This document shows, one piece after another, positions 29,601 to 37,265 of a stretch of 64,000 bases of DNA (within the stretch, counting starts at the first letter, position 1; the number at the start of each line of letters is the position of its first letter). Source of the DNA: Ketobacter sp. MCCC 1A13808 (lineage in GTDB: Bacteria > Pseudomonadota > Gammaproteobacteria > Pseudomonadales > Ketobacteraceae). The position numbers were made by a program, and so were the translations under genes. The notes under the pieces are model-generated. The model did no database searches and was not told the DNA's origin. It was given only the letters and a program-made list of their open reading frames with translations. The stretch spans positions 206,230 through 270,229 of the forward strand of contig NZ_VRKW01000006.1 in the NCBI RefSeq assembly GCF_009746715.1, read 5' to 3'.

Positions 29601-30777
29601 CTACCTGTGGCTGCGGGGCTCCAGATCGAGCGATGCGGCTGCCAGCCTTTTTGTGGGCCTTGACGGCGAAATCCTGGCAACACCAAACACCTATTTCAGG
29701 TTTAAAAGGTTCGCTGATTGGAGCGCCACCTGGGAATGGCACGACTCATCGTCACAAACCACAGTCCACGAAATCCAGATAGACACTGCAGGCACTTACA
29801 CGCTGAATCTCTGGATGCGCTATAGCGATGTGGTGGTCGACAAAATCATACTCACCAATGATGAAGGCTATACGCCCACCGGCGACGGCCCGGCAGAATC
29901 AACGTCCAGTGGCGGCATCACCACGGTAGCCCCACCGACGATCAGCCCGGACGGAGGCTCGTTTGCCGGAACCGTTGATGTGTCCCTTTCCAGCTCCACG
30001 GGAGGAAGCATCTATTACACCACCGATGGATCGACGCCAACCACCAGCTCCACGCTCTACAGCGGCCCGTTTACATTGAGCAACACAACCACTGTTCAGG
30101 CGATTACGGTACGACCCGGTTTCAGCAACAGTACTGCAAACAAGGCCAGATTTACCGTGAACCCAACGGCGGATACGGTGTTCCTGGAAGAGGATGGCAC
30201 CGTGGTAATGGAAGCGGAAAACTTCCATCGCACTGTTGCCTCAACTGTGGATGGTTCGCGAAGCTGGACCATCGTCGATGGCGGAACAGGTGCGAGCGGG
30301 ACCACGACGGCTAATGCGGTGCAAGCCCCCGTGGGAGCCGATATAAATATCGGTACGCACCCTTACATCGGACAGCTTGCCCAGCTGGACTACAACATTG
30401 ACTTCACTAACCCGGGAATTTACACCCTCTGGGTGCGTGGAATAACAACGTTGTCACCAGCTGCCAACTATGAAACCGTTCGCATCGCGATAGACGGGGC
30501 CATCGTTGAACCCAGTGCAACGAATGATGAGCACTTGTCTTTGAAATTGGGCGAAGTGGGTAGAAACGTTTGGAACTGGAATAACAAGCTCTATGGTAAG
30601 TCACCGATCACAACGTTCGTAGTGCGAATCGAAAGCACAGGCGTGCACACCCTCAGTCTGGTGATGCGCGATTCTGACCTGATCATAGATCAGATCATGC
30701 TGACACAGGATGCCACGATCGACCCCAACGTAACCCCGCCAGCAGCAGAATCTGCCAGCTCAGTGGGCAGCCCATAA
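26620..30777 (+). CDS. Modular binding lipoprotein, five chitobiase-like/CBM-like pairs
   Basis: Predicted lipoprotein of 1385 residues without a catalytic domain. The ATG at 26620 was chosen over 26584 because it gives a compact lipoprotein signal like that of the paralogue at 31076; the lipobox is GVSAC (Cys30). Five pairs follow, each a chitobiase-C-terminal-like module and a CBM6/35-like module: 60-140/143-302, 319-400/403-556, 574-654/658-811, 829-910/915-1085, 1103-1181/1186-1366. CBM modules share EAENY/EGENY near the start, GTYxxWLRG in the middle and a late LNLW(A/M)R motif. Likely anchored to the outer membrane and displaying carbohydrate-binding modules. The ligand is unknown. A strong terminator follows. 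Confidence 0.82.
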   Translation: MPFAKSRVLHSAKWKFIFILVCVVFGVSACDNFELVERGQSADDDRGGSNPPTPPDDNVVDTPTFNPAAGNVASGTTVTISTLTSGATIYYTLDGSQPHINSTEYTAPIALGDGNRTIKALAVLEGYDNSQVATADYVVGDIDQTLFQEKNGLVTMEAEAAQEIVAGATDTLQWNIVDQDDAFEDALIQAPDTTEKTDTSAENTRADYKIYFTNPGTYYVFIRGSTADGNRSAFYGLNGTANTTPAYFEFSAAAETDWVWENNADTQGVATIQIPAQGEYAFNLWMKSPNLKIDQIILSMDANYIPGNDPTDPTDPNTVATPTFNPPSGTLASGATVEIASATPGATIYYTTDGSDPTNASTEYPGTAITLEDGTVVLKALAVLDGYSDSVIGSASYVVGPVDDGLFQEIDGRVNIEAENYHELTAAPGGAEWSEVTPVGAFDGAAIKAPNVSGGFGDYTTSTRVDYDINFTNPGTYRIWLRWPGDATDLSAYVGLNGALVSPPRFRLNIGTGDWQWDEARNGPFTVTIPSAGVYTLNLWARNDDLVIDHIYLTSIDGDTPPVTDPIDPDPAMVATPVINPASGTIASGGTITISTDTTGAAIYYTTDDSAPTTSSTLYNGPIALADNTYTIRAIGVLAGMTDSTEATATITVGGTVNDGLFQEVDGKVNIEAENYHVLTAATGGAEWAEVTPAGAFDGAAIKAPNVSGGFGDYNTSTRADYDINFTNPGTYRIWLRWPGDATDLSAYIGLNGALVSNPRFRLAPGTGDWQWDDSRNGPFTVTIPSEGVYTLNLWARNDDLVIDHIYLTSVDGDMPPVTDPVDPDATATEAPTFDPSGGTFGPGAEVSLATTTPGASIYYTVDGSDPDTFATEYTGTPIALGLGETEIRAIATADDLTDSPIATATYIVTDSDAGRVFQESGGLVVMEGENYSSLTPATNPPFDGESWSRVSTAGATGRAVIQSPYIELGVERADHEQGPRVDYTIDFTTTGTYYLWLRGSRSSDAAASLFVGLDGEILATPNTYFRFKRFADWSATWEWHDSSSQTTVHEIQIDTAGTYTLNLWMRYSDVVVDKIILTNDEGYTPTGDGPAESTSSGGITTVAPPTISPDGGSFAGTVDVSLSSSTGGSIYYTTDGSTPTTSSTLYSGPFTLSNTTTVQAITVRPGFSNSTANKARFTVNPTADTVFLEEDGTVVMEAENFHRTVASTVDGSRSWTIVDGGTGASGTTTANAVQAPVGADINIGTHPYIGQLAQLDYNIDFTNPGIYTLWVRGITTLSPAANYETVRIAIDGAIVEPSATNDEHLSLKLGEVGRNVWNWNNKLYGKSPITTFVVRIESTGVHTLSLVMRDSDLIIDQIMLTQDATIDPNVTPPAAESASSVGSP
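27826..29052 (+). repeat. Near-identical duplicated CBM-like modules (second and third)
   Basis: The stretches 27826-28287 and 28591-29052 encode modules 2 and 3 of the 26620 protein and are nearly identical in DNA as well as protein (both contain GDATDLSAY, FGDY and WARNDDLVIDHIYLTS). They are offset by 765 bases. A recent internal duplication of one chitobiase-CBM pair explains this best. Confidence 0.88.
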
Positions 30778-30806
30778 CAAACTGGCCCGCCATGACGAAG
30801 GCAGCG

Positions 30807-30853
30807 AGTAAGGCCTGGCAATGTTGCCGGGCCTTACTTCTTGGGTGTTTTTT
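30807..30853 (+). terminator. Rho-independent terminator after the 26620 gene
   Basis: AGTAAGGCCTGGCAA at 30807-30821 pairs with TTGCCGGGCCTTACT ending at 30838 with one wobble pair and a two-base loop. A T-rich run (TCTTGGGTGTTTTTT) follows. This is the strongest terminator in the window. Confidence 0.88.
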
Positions 30854-31075
30854 ACAACTATTATACGGTCACACTGTCTACATCAACCCGATGTCGGGTT
30901 ACGGACTCAGAGGATGCCTATGACCAATAACGTTCAACCTATGTGGCTTACGGCCAACTAGTGACGTCAATAAGAGTATAAAACACCGATCCACCAATAA
31001 ACACGGATGCCGCCAGACCCGGCATTGCGATCGGAAAGAAATAGTCAACTAGATTGATGCAGTAAAGGATTATTT

Positions 31076-33079
31076 ATGAGTGTTATCCGTGCAGCCAAAT
31101 GGAAATATGTTTTCATTCTTGTCTGTGTTGTTTTTGGCGTCTCTGCCTGCGATAACTTTGAGTTGGTAGAGCGCGGACAAAATGCCGGGGCAGACCGGGG
31201 CAGCTCTAACCCTCCGGCACAAGAGACGGTGGGGACACCCACCTTCAATCCCGTGGCCGGCACCGTAGCCAGTGGCACCAGCGTTGCCATCAGCACGACC
31301 ACCGCCGGGGCCACGTTGTATTACACCCTCGATGGCAGTGAACCCGGCGTTAACTCAACGGAATACAACTCCCCCGTTGCCCTCGGCGATGGCAATCGGA
31401 CCTTAAAAGCGATAGGCGTGCTGGAAGGCTACCAGGACAGCACGGTGGCCAGTGCCGATTACACTGTCGGCGGCATTGATCAAACCCTATTCCAGGAAAA
31501 GAATGGACTGGTGGTAATGGAAGCGGAGGCGTCCCAGGAGATCGTTGCCGGTGCGACTGACTCACTGCAATGGAATATCCTCGAACAGGACGACGCCTTC
31601 GGAGGCGCTCTGATCCAAGCTCCGGACACCACGGAAAAAACGGATGTCAGCGCTGACAACACCCGTGCCGACTATAAAATCTACTTTACCAACCCTGGCA
31701 CCTATTACTTATTCTTAAGAGGCCTATCAACAGAGGCAAACCGATCTGTCTATTTCGGATTGAGCGGCGCGGCGAACGATACCCCCGCGTCCTTTGAGTT
31801 TACCTCCGAGGCCGATACCAACTGGGTATGGGAGAACAATGCTGAAACCCAAGGGGTTGCCAGTATTCAAATTCCGGCTCAAGGGGAATATACCTTCACC
31901 CTGTGGATGAAATCCCCAAACCTGAAAATCGATCAGATCATACTTTCAACAAACCCCGACTACTTACCGGGAAAGGATCCGACCGACCCCACCGACCCGG
32001 CTGTGGCCCAAGCGCCCACCTTTGATCCAGAAGGAGGCACCCTGGGCCCGGGTGCAGAGGTCTATATGGCCTCCACAACGCCGGGCACATCTATTTTTTA
32101 CACCATCGACGGTTCCGATCCTGACGCCTTCTCTACGCAGTACAACGGCTCTCCGATCACCCTGGAGCTGGGCAAAACGGATATCCGGGCCATTGCAATG
32201 GCAGATGGCTTGGCCGACAGCCCCGTTGCGTCGGCCAGCTACACCGTGACGGCCACCGATGCCAGCCGGGAGTTCCAGGAAGAAGGTGGCCTGGTCGTCA
32301 TGGAAGGTGAAAATGCCTCGTTACTAACGGCGGCAGATACCCGCCCTCCATTCTATGGTGAAGCCTGGAAGCGCGTGGATATTGCCGGCGCCACCGGGGG
32401 CGCGGTCATTCAATTGCCGTATATGACCGTCGGCGTTGGACGAGAAGACCATGCAAGAGGTCCCCGCGCCGATTACTTAATTAATTTTTCTACAGCCGGC
32501 ACCTATTATCTTTGGCTAAGAGGCCAGAAATCGACGAACGCCATCGGTAGCTTGTATGTGGGTATCGACGGTGAGTTGCTGGACATAGGCCTGCTGCCCG
32601 TGAACAATTTTTTCAAGTTCAGGGATCTGGGTGATTGGAAGAGCCGATGGCAATGGGACAATTCCGAAAAAACGCAGGTTCATGCGATTCAAATTGATAC
32701 GCCCGGGGTCTATACGCTGAATCTGTGGATGCGCTATAACGGTCTGGTGGTGGATAAAATTCTATTGAGCAATGAGGCCGCCTTTATTCCTTCCGACGAA
32801 GGGCCGGCCGAATCCCCATCGAATGGTGGCATACCCGCCCTGCCGGCACCGGCCATGAGCCCCGAAGGCGGCGTGTTCACCGGTGCGGTCGAAGTATCGC
32901 TGAGCAGCACCGGGGCAGCCAACATTTACTACACCACCGATGGGTCACTGCCAAGCAGCAGCTCAACGCTGTACACTGGACCCTTTACCCTAAACAACAC
33001 TGCCACAGTTCAGGCCATTGCGATACGGCCAGGCTTCGTTGACAGTAGCGTGATCAGCGCCGGCTTTACTGCCAACTGA
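31076..33079 (+). CDS. Modular binding lipoprotein, shortened paralogue of the 26620 protein
   Basis: Predicted lipoprotein of 667 residues (lipobox GVSAC, Cys25) with AAAGGA before the ATG. Modules: chitobiase-like 51-131, CBM-like 135-296, chitobiase-like 312-392, CBM-like 398-570, chitobiase-like 589-665, then stop. The first pair matches pair 1 of the 26620 protein almost residue for residue (shared KWKxxFILVCVVFGVSACDNF, AEASQEIVAGATDSLQWN versus AEAAQEIVAGATDTLQWN). The later modules match pair 4 and the chitobiase part of pair 5. Pairs 2-3 and the last CBM are missing, so it ends with an unpaired chitobiase-like module. No CBM reading frame was found past the stop. Likely function is carbohydrate binding at the surface. 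Confidence 0.8.
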   Translation: MSVIRAAKWKYVFILVCVVFGVSACDNFELVERGQNAGADRGSSNPPAQETVGTPTFNPVAGTVASGTSVAISTTTAGATLYYTLDGSEPGVNSTEYNSPVALGDGNRTLKAIGVLEGYQDSTVASADYTVGGIDQTLFQEKNGLVVMEAEASQEIVAGATDSLQWNILEQDDAFGGALIQAPDTTEKTDVSADNTRADYKIYFTNPGTYYLFLRGLSTEANRSVYFGLSGAANDTPASFEFTSEADTNWVWENNAETQGVASIQIPAQGEYTFTLWMKSPNLKIDQIILSTNPDYLPGKDPTDPTDPAVAQAPTFDPEGGTLGPGAEVYMASTTPGTSIFYTIDGSDPDAFSTQYNGSPITLELGKTDIRAIAMADGLADSPVASASYTVTATDASREFQEEGGLVVMEGENASLLTAADTRPPFYGEAWKRVDIAGATGGAVIQLPYMTVGVGREDHARGPRADYLINFSTAGTYYLWLRGQKSTNAIGSLYVGIDGELLDIGLLPVNNFFKFRDLGDWKSRWQWDNSEKTQVHAIQIDTPGVYTLNLWMRYNGLVVDKILLSNEAAFIPSDEGPAESPSNGGIPALPAPAMSPEGGVFTGAVEVSLSSTGAANIYYTTDGSLPSSSSTLYTGPFTLNNTATVQAIAIRPGFVDSSVISAGFTAN

Positions 33080-33232
33080 GCATTACTGGAAAAACATCAC
33101 GGCGGTGGCGTCAGGCAGGGGTCCATCGTCGGCGAGCTTTATCGAAGCTGCTACCGGACAAGGCCAAGGTGAAGCAGCGCCGCGTATTCACTTTGAATAA
33201 GAAATGAAATGACCCCTCACATATAAACGCAT

Positions 33233-35326
33233 TTACACTACCTTGCGGTTGGTCATCGCTGGCATGGGGCGGCCGCGTCTGCGCTGCGCTAAACTAAAAT
33301 CGCTATTCAGCTCGGCCCGTAAATCGACGTTCACGTCCAAGGTCAAAGTGGGTCGGAAATCACGGAAACTTTGTACCGGCATTAACGTCGGTAGCTCCCG
33401 CGGCATCACCAGATTGGACTGCAGGGGAGCCGTATTGATGGCGGGATAGTCCACCCGCTCAAAACGTCGCACATCCCGCAATAACGGATTTCGCTCTACT
33501 TCGCTGGGCACCGCAAATATACCGATTGCACCCATAACTTCGCCCAACTTTATGCTGCTTGAAAAGCGAATAATCATCGGCGCGGAAATCAACCCCACCA
33601 ACACCGGCGACAACCACCAGAAAAACAATTCCGAATAAAAATACGTGACCACACCCCAGGCGATCGCAATCACAGCAGCGAACCCCGTGCGTTTGAACGC
33701 TTCACTCCAGGGAGTCATGCGCCCGCCGCGGGATTGCGCGTTCCAATTGACCTGATGACCAATCAACACGCTCACCACAAAGTAGGCATGAAACACCATC
33801 ATCACGGGTGCGATTAAGATCGCGAACACCGTTTCCAGAGTGGCCCCGAAAAACAAACGGATGACACCCCCGAACTCCGCTCGCCGGTTGATAGCGGCTT
33901 CCACCACCGATAGCAGTTTCGGTACCAGCAGCATGCAGGCGGTTAGGAAAAGCAGTGAAAATATCAGACTGGTTTTCGCGATGGGCCAGTCAGGGAACAA
34001 CTGATACTGATTGCTAAAAAACACAATATCGGACTGCGCCCGGATCAACGCGTCGGCTGTGCTCAACGCCAGCATCAATAACCAGAACAGTGACGAGATA
34101 TAAGCTATTGCCCCTAAAAATAAATGCATCCGGCTAATGCCACGAAAACCGGCTGACCGCAGTAATCCCAAATGCTGAACATTCCCCTGCACCCAGCGGC
34201 GATCACGGGTGACGTAGTCCAGTATGTTACTGGGGACTTCCTCATAGCTGCCTTTTAGATTGGGTAACAAAAACACCGACCAACCGGCACGACGTAACAG
34301 GGCCGCTTCAACAAAGTCATGACTCAGAATCTCTCCGCCAAAGGGCGCAGAGCCCGGCAACGTTGGTAACCCGCATTGCTGTTGAAAGGCCTGAATCCGA
34401 ATGATCGCGTTATGGCCCCAATAATTTGCACAGTCGGTCTGCCAAAACGCCAGACCGTTTGCCAGCATGGGGCTACATAACGCAGCAGAGAATTGCAGAA
34501 AGCGACCGAAAAACGTTTTCTGCCGCACCGGAACCGGCACTGTCTGGATTAACCCGGCGTCCGGGTTTGCGTGCAATGCCTGACTCAATGACAACATACA
34601 ATCGCCGGTCATGATACTGTCTGCATCCAGCACGATCATCGCTTCATAGCGACTACCCCAACGGGTGCAGAAATCCGCGACGTTACCGACCTTGCGATGG
34701 GTGTTCTTTTCCCGGCGCCGATAAAATGCCTGAGCGCCCAGGTCACCCAGTCGGGCTTTTAATCCGTGCCATGCGGCCAGTTCAACTTCTGCTTTTTCCT
34801 TGTCCTGCGTATCACTCAGTAAATAAAAATCGAATTGCGACAAGGCGCCCGTTTTGGCAAGTGAGCGCAGATTGGCCTCAAAACCAGCGCACACACGATT
34901 CGCATCTTCATTATAAACCGGCATGATCACAGCCACCCGGAAAGGTGGCCGGTATTCATTGCGACTGGCATTGCCCCGACGCTGTCTTCGGCTTAAGTTT
35001 TTGCTTTGGCTTGCACTCAGCAAGCGGGGGGACTTGTAGCGCTTTAACGTCAACGGGTCCAGATGAAACAGCTGTAAAATAAAACCGATGATCGCACTCC
35101 AAAAGGAGATCGTGACCCAGGCAAAAGTGATCGTGAATAGAACCAACACAGCCCCTTCCAGGGCCGTGGTGCCATTCGCCCTCAATATATCGAACATCGT
35201 CCAGGCACCGAAACAGCTGGTGGCAATCACCAGCAGAAAAACAACGAACACCCTGAATCCTTTTGCGGGTATCCGATAAGCGTGCGATGCGTCGGATCTA
35301 CTCGATGTTGTCGGGGTTCCAAACAT
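33233..35326 (-). CDS. opgH: Glucan glucosyltransferase OpgH
   Basis: Inner-membrane GT2 glycosyltransferase that makes the backbone of osmoregulated periplasmic glucans from UDP-glucose. From the ATG at 35326 (GAGG nine bases upstream) it has about 697 residues; a GTG at 35341 is also possible. The GT2 core shows IMPVYNEDA, the metal-binding VLDADS, LSHDFVEAALLRRAGW and the product-binding RDRRWVQGN. Several membrane helices flank the core, as in cellulose-synthase-like enzymes. It overlaps the end of opgG by about 29 bases, consistent with an opgGH operon. The C-terminal tail is rich in Arg (AQRRRGRPM). Confidence 0.96.
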   Translation of the reverse strand: MFGTPTTSSRSDASHAYRIPAKGFRVFVVFLLVIATSCFGAWTMFDILRANGTTALEGAVLVLFTITFAWVTISFWSAIIGFILQLFHLDPLTLKRYKSPRLLSASQSKNLSRRQRRGNASRNEYRPPFRVAVIMPVYNEDANRVCAGFEANLRSLAKTGALSQFDFYLLSDTQDKEKAEVELAAWHGLKARLGDLGAQAFYRRREKNTHRKVGNVADFCTRWGSRYEAMIVLDADSIMTGDCMLSLSQALHANPDAGLIQTVPVPVRQKTFFGRFLQFSAALCSPMLANGLAFWQTDCANYWGHNAIIRIQAFQQQCGLPTLPGSAPFGGEILSHDFVEAALLRRAGWSVFLLPNLKGSYEEVPSNILDYVTRDRRWVQGNVQHLGLLRSAGFRGISRMHLFLGAIAYISSLFWLLMLALSTADALIRAQSDIVFFSNQYQLFPDWPIAKTSLIFSLLFLTACMLLVPKLLSVVEAAINRRAEFGGVIRLFFGATLETVFAILIAPVMMVFHAYFVVSVLIGHQVNWNAQSRGGRMTPWSEAFKRTGFAAVIAIAWGVVTYFYSELFFWWLSPVLVGLISAPMIIRFSSSIKLGEVMGAIGIFAVPSEVERNPLLRDVRRFERVDYPAINTAPLQSNLVMPRELPTLMPVQSFRDFRPTLTLDVNVDLRAELNSDFSLAQRRRGRPMPAMTNRKVV

Positions 35327-36935
35327 AGTTCCATACCTCACTTAAGGGTTGACCGCGTAACAACAATTGCAAACGCATATCAACCGTCCTGTCCTCTTCC
35401 GGTGCCAGCTTAAAGGCCACCCGCCATGTCTTTCCGTCTTGCAATTTTAATACCGTTAAATCCCTGAAGTTGCCGGATGACACTTCCAGCCTGGCTTCCA
35501 TCGGTAGTCCTGCTGCCACCTTGGTCAGATCACCACCGGCAAAATCCACGACGAACTGACGCAAACTGGTATCCGGTGAATTGTTTCCGCCGCTGCCAGC
35601 CCGGCCTACCCGGGTGCGGACAACTTGTGCGGTCAATTGCTCAGGCATTACCGAATCGGCGGTTTTTAGCCGATAACGAATCTCCAACTCCTGTCCGGCC
35701 TTCAGTTGTTGTTTCGGCACCCAGTAAGCCACAATGTTGTCATTGGTTTCCGAGTCTGTCGGGATTTCCACCAACTCGACCCGGCCTTCGCCCCACTCCC
35801 CTGTCGGCTCCACCCACAAGCTAGGGCGCTGATCGTAATGCGCTTCAGAATCCAGATAACTTTCAAATTGCCGGTCACGCTGAAACAGGCCAAACCCTTT
35901 TACGTTGGGGCTGACGGACGACGTAATCTGCAATTTTTTCGGATTCGTAAGTGGGCGCCAAATCCATTCACCCCCTTGAGTCAGCACTTGCATTCCGTCT
36001 GAATCATGCACTTCCGGACGAAAGTCGTCGAAGTGCCGAGTTTTGTTTTCACCAAAATAAAACATGCTGGTGAGTGGCGCGATGCCCAGTTTAGTGACAT
36101 CGGTTCGCGCAAAGAGTTTGGCTTCCACATCTACTATGACGGTTGCATTGGGTTTTAATGTGAACTGGTACACACCGGTAACCGAAGGGCTGTCAAGAAG
36201 CGCGAGTATTGTCATGCTGGTCGCTTGGGGGGCGGGTTTTTCAATCCAGAACTCGGTGAAGCGGGGGAACTCTTCGCCACCGGGCTCCCCGGTATTGATG
36301 GCAAGCCCACGCGCCGAAATGCCGTATATCTGGCCACCGCCCACTACCCGAAAATACGACGCCCCCTGAAACACCAGCAGCTCGTCTTTGTATTCAGCGG
36401 AATTCAGTGGGTAGTGGATGCGGTAGCCTGCGTAGCCGGTGTGATGGAAATCGTTGTTGGCCAAGCCCGCACTGGGTTTTCCAAATTCAAATTGATGCGC
36501 GTCGTAGCCGACCTCGCTGACCTGTTTATTCGGATCAACCACATTGAGTTTCACCGGCTGCTTATACAGAAAGCCCGGGTGAAACATCTGGATCTCAAAA
36601 GCAGATTCGTCGCGAAACAAGGCTGCTTCCGGACGGAAACGAATTGAGCGATATTGGGAGTAACTCATGTTGGCGAAGGGCGCTGGCAAGGTTTCCTCTG
36701 GCACCACATAATCCGTTGCCGCCAGCGCTTTGGCTCGAGCCGTAATCTGATCCAACAAGGCCGGCTGGGGCTGAGCCGGTGCCGGGTTTATAGCCGCCGC
36801 CTGAGGCACCACCGCAGGCGGCTCGGCCGGCTTTGCCGGTGCGCGAACGGTTGGCTGGCTGAAAGCGTGCGTGGGTACCCAGACAAAACAACAAAACGCC
36901 ATTGCGAACATCAAACTGGATAAATGGTTGATCAC
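35298..36935 (-). CDS. opgG: Glucan biosynthesis protein OpgG
   Basis: Periplasmic protein required for synthesis and branching of osmoregulated periplasmic glucans. A GTG at 36935 with GGAG eight bases upstream gives 545 residues with a signal peptide (MFAMAFCCFVWVPTHAFSQ region). The mature protein has the MdoG beta-sandwich pattern: PAPFANMSYSQYRSIRF, FYFGENKTRHFDDFRPEVHD, the GLQILT-like GMQVLTQGGEWIWRPL, and SLWVEPTGEWGEGRVELVEI (outline). The reading frame extends further upstream to 37013 but that part lacks features of the family. It precedes opgH. Confidence 0.95.
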   Translation of the reverse strand: MINHLSSLMFAMAFCCFVWVPTHAFSQPTVRAPAKPAEPPAVVPQAAAINPAPAQPQPALLDQITARAKALAATDYVVPEETLPAPFANMSYSQYRSIRFRPEAALFRDESAFEIQMFHPGFLYKQPVKLNVVDPNKQVSEVGYDAHQFEFGKPSAGLANNDFHHTGYAGYRIHYPLNSAEYKDELLVFQGASYFRVVGGGQIYGISARGLAINTGEPGGEEFPRFTEFWIEKPAPQATSMTILALLDSPSVTGVYQFTLKPNATVIVDVEAKLFARTDVTKLGIAPLTSMFYFGENKTRHFDDFRPEVHDSDGMQVLTQGGEWIWRPLTNPKKLQITSSVSPNVKGFGLFQRDRQFESYLDSEAHYDQRPSLWVEPTGEWGEGRVELVEIPTDSETNDNIVAYWVPKQQLKAGQELEIRYRLKTADSVMPEQLTAQVVRTRVGRAGSGGNNSPDTSLRQFVVDFAGGDLTKVAAGLPMEARLEVSSGNFRDLTVLKLQDGKTWRVAFKLAPEEDRTVDMRLQLLLRGQPLSEVWNYVWNPDNIE

Positions 36936-37265
36936 TACTTCAGCTCCGAATTCCGAAATTGTTCCACGGTGCTTCCCTGTACCCGGACTCCTGCCACACC
37001 GAAATAAAACCACGCCCGTGGCCTGCCGTTACGCCAAGCAAGAATTCTGCCAGCAGTCCGGGCAATGCAGGAAATACACAATTCAGGGGCAAAGGATACA
37101 GAAGGAGTTACTAACTAAGGCGTGCGGAGCCAGCAAAAATCAGATAAAAAATGTGAGAAAGTTAAAAAAATCAAGGATCAGGGGAAGGTGTAGTCAATAC
37201 AAAAAGGTCAGGGGAATTTGTAGCTTTTGCAATGAAAGGATCTTAATGGAGAAACCGGTCACCTA
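36936..37265. other. Upstream region of opgG with two direct repeats
   Basis: This 330-base gap separates opgG from the outer-membrane barrel gene on the same strand. It contains no gene. Its notable feature is a pair of similar 16-base direct repeats listed separately. The opgG promoter is presumably here but could not be fixed. Confidence 0.5.
37178..37223. repeat. Two 16-base direct repeats, 30 bases apart
   Basis: TCAGGGGAAGGTGTAG at 37178-37193 and TCAGGGGAATTTGTAG at 37208-37223 share 14 of 16 bases. The 30-base period is close to three helical turns, so both would face the same side of the DNA, as expected for a regulator bound in tandem. Confidence 0.6.
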
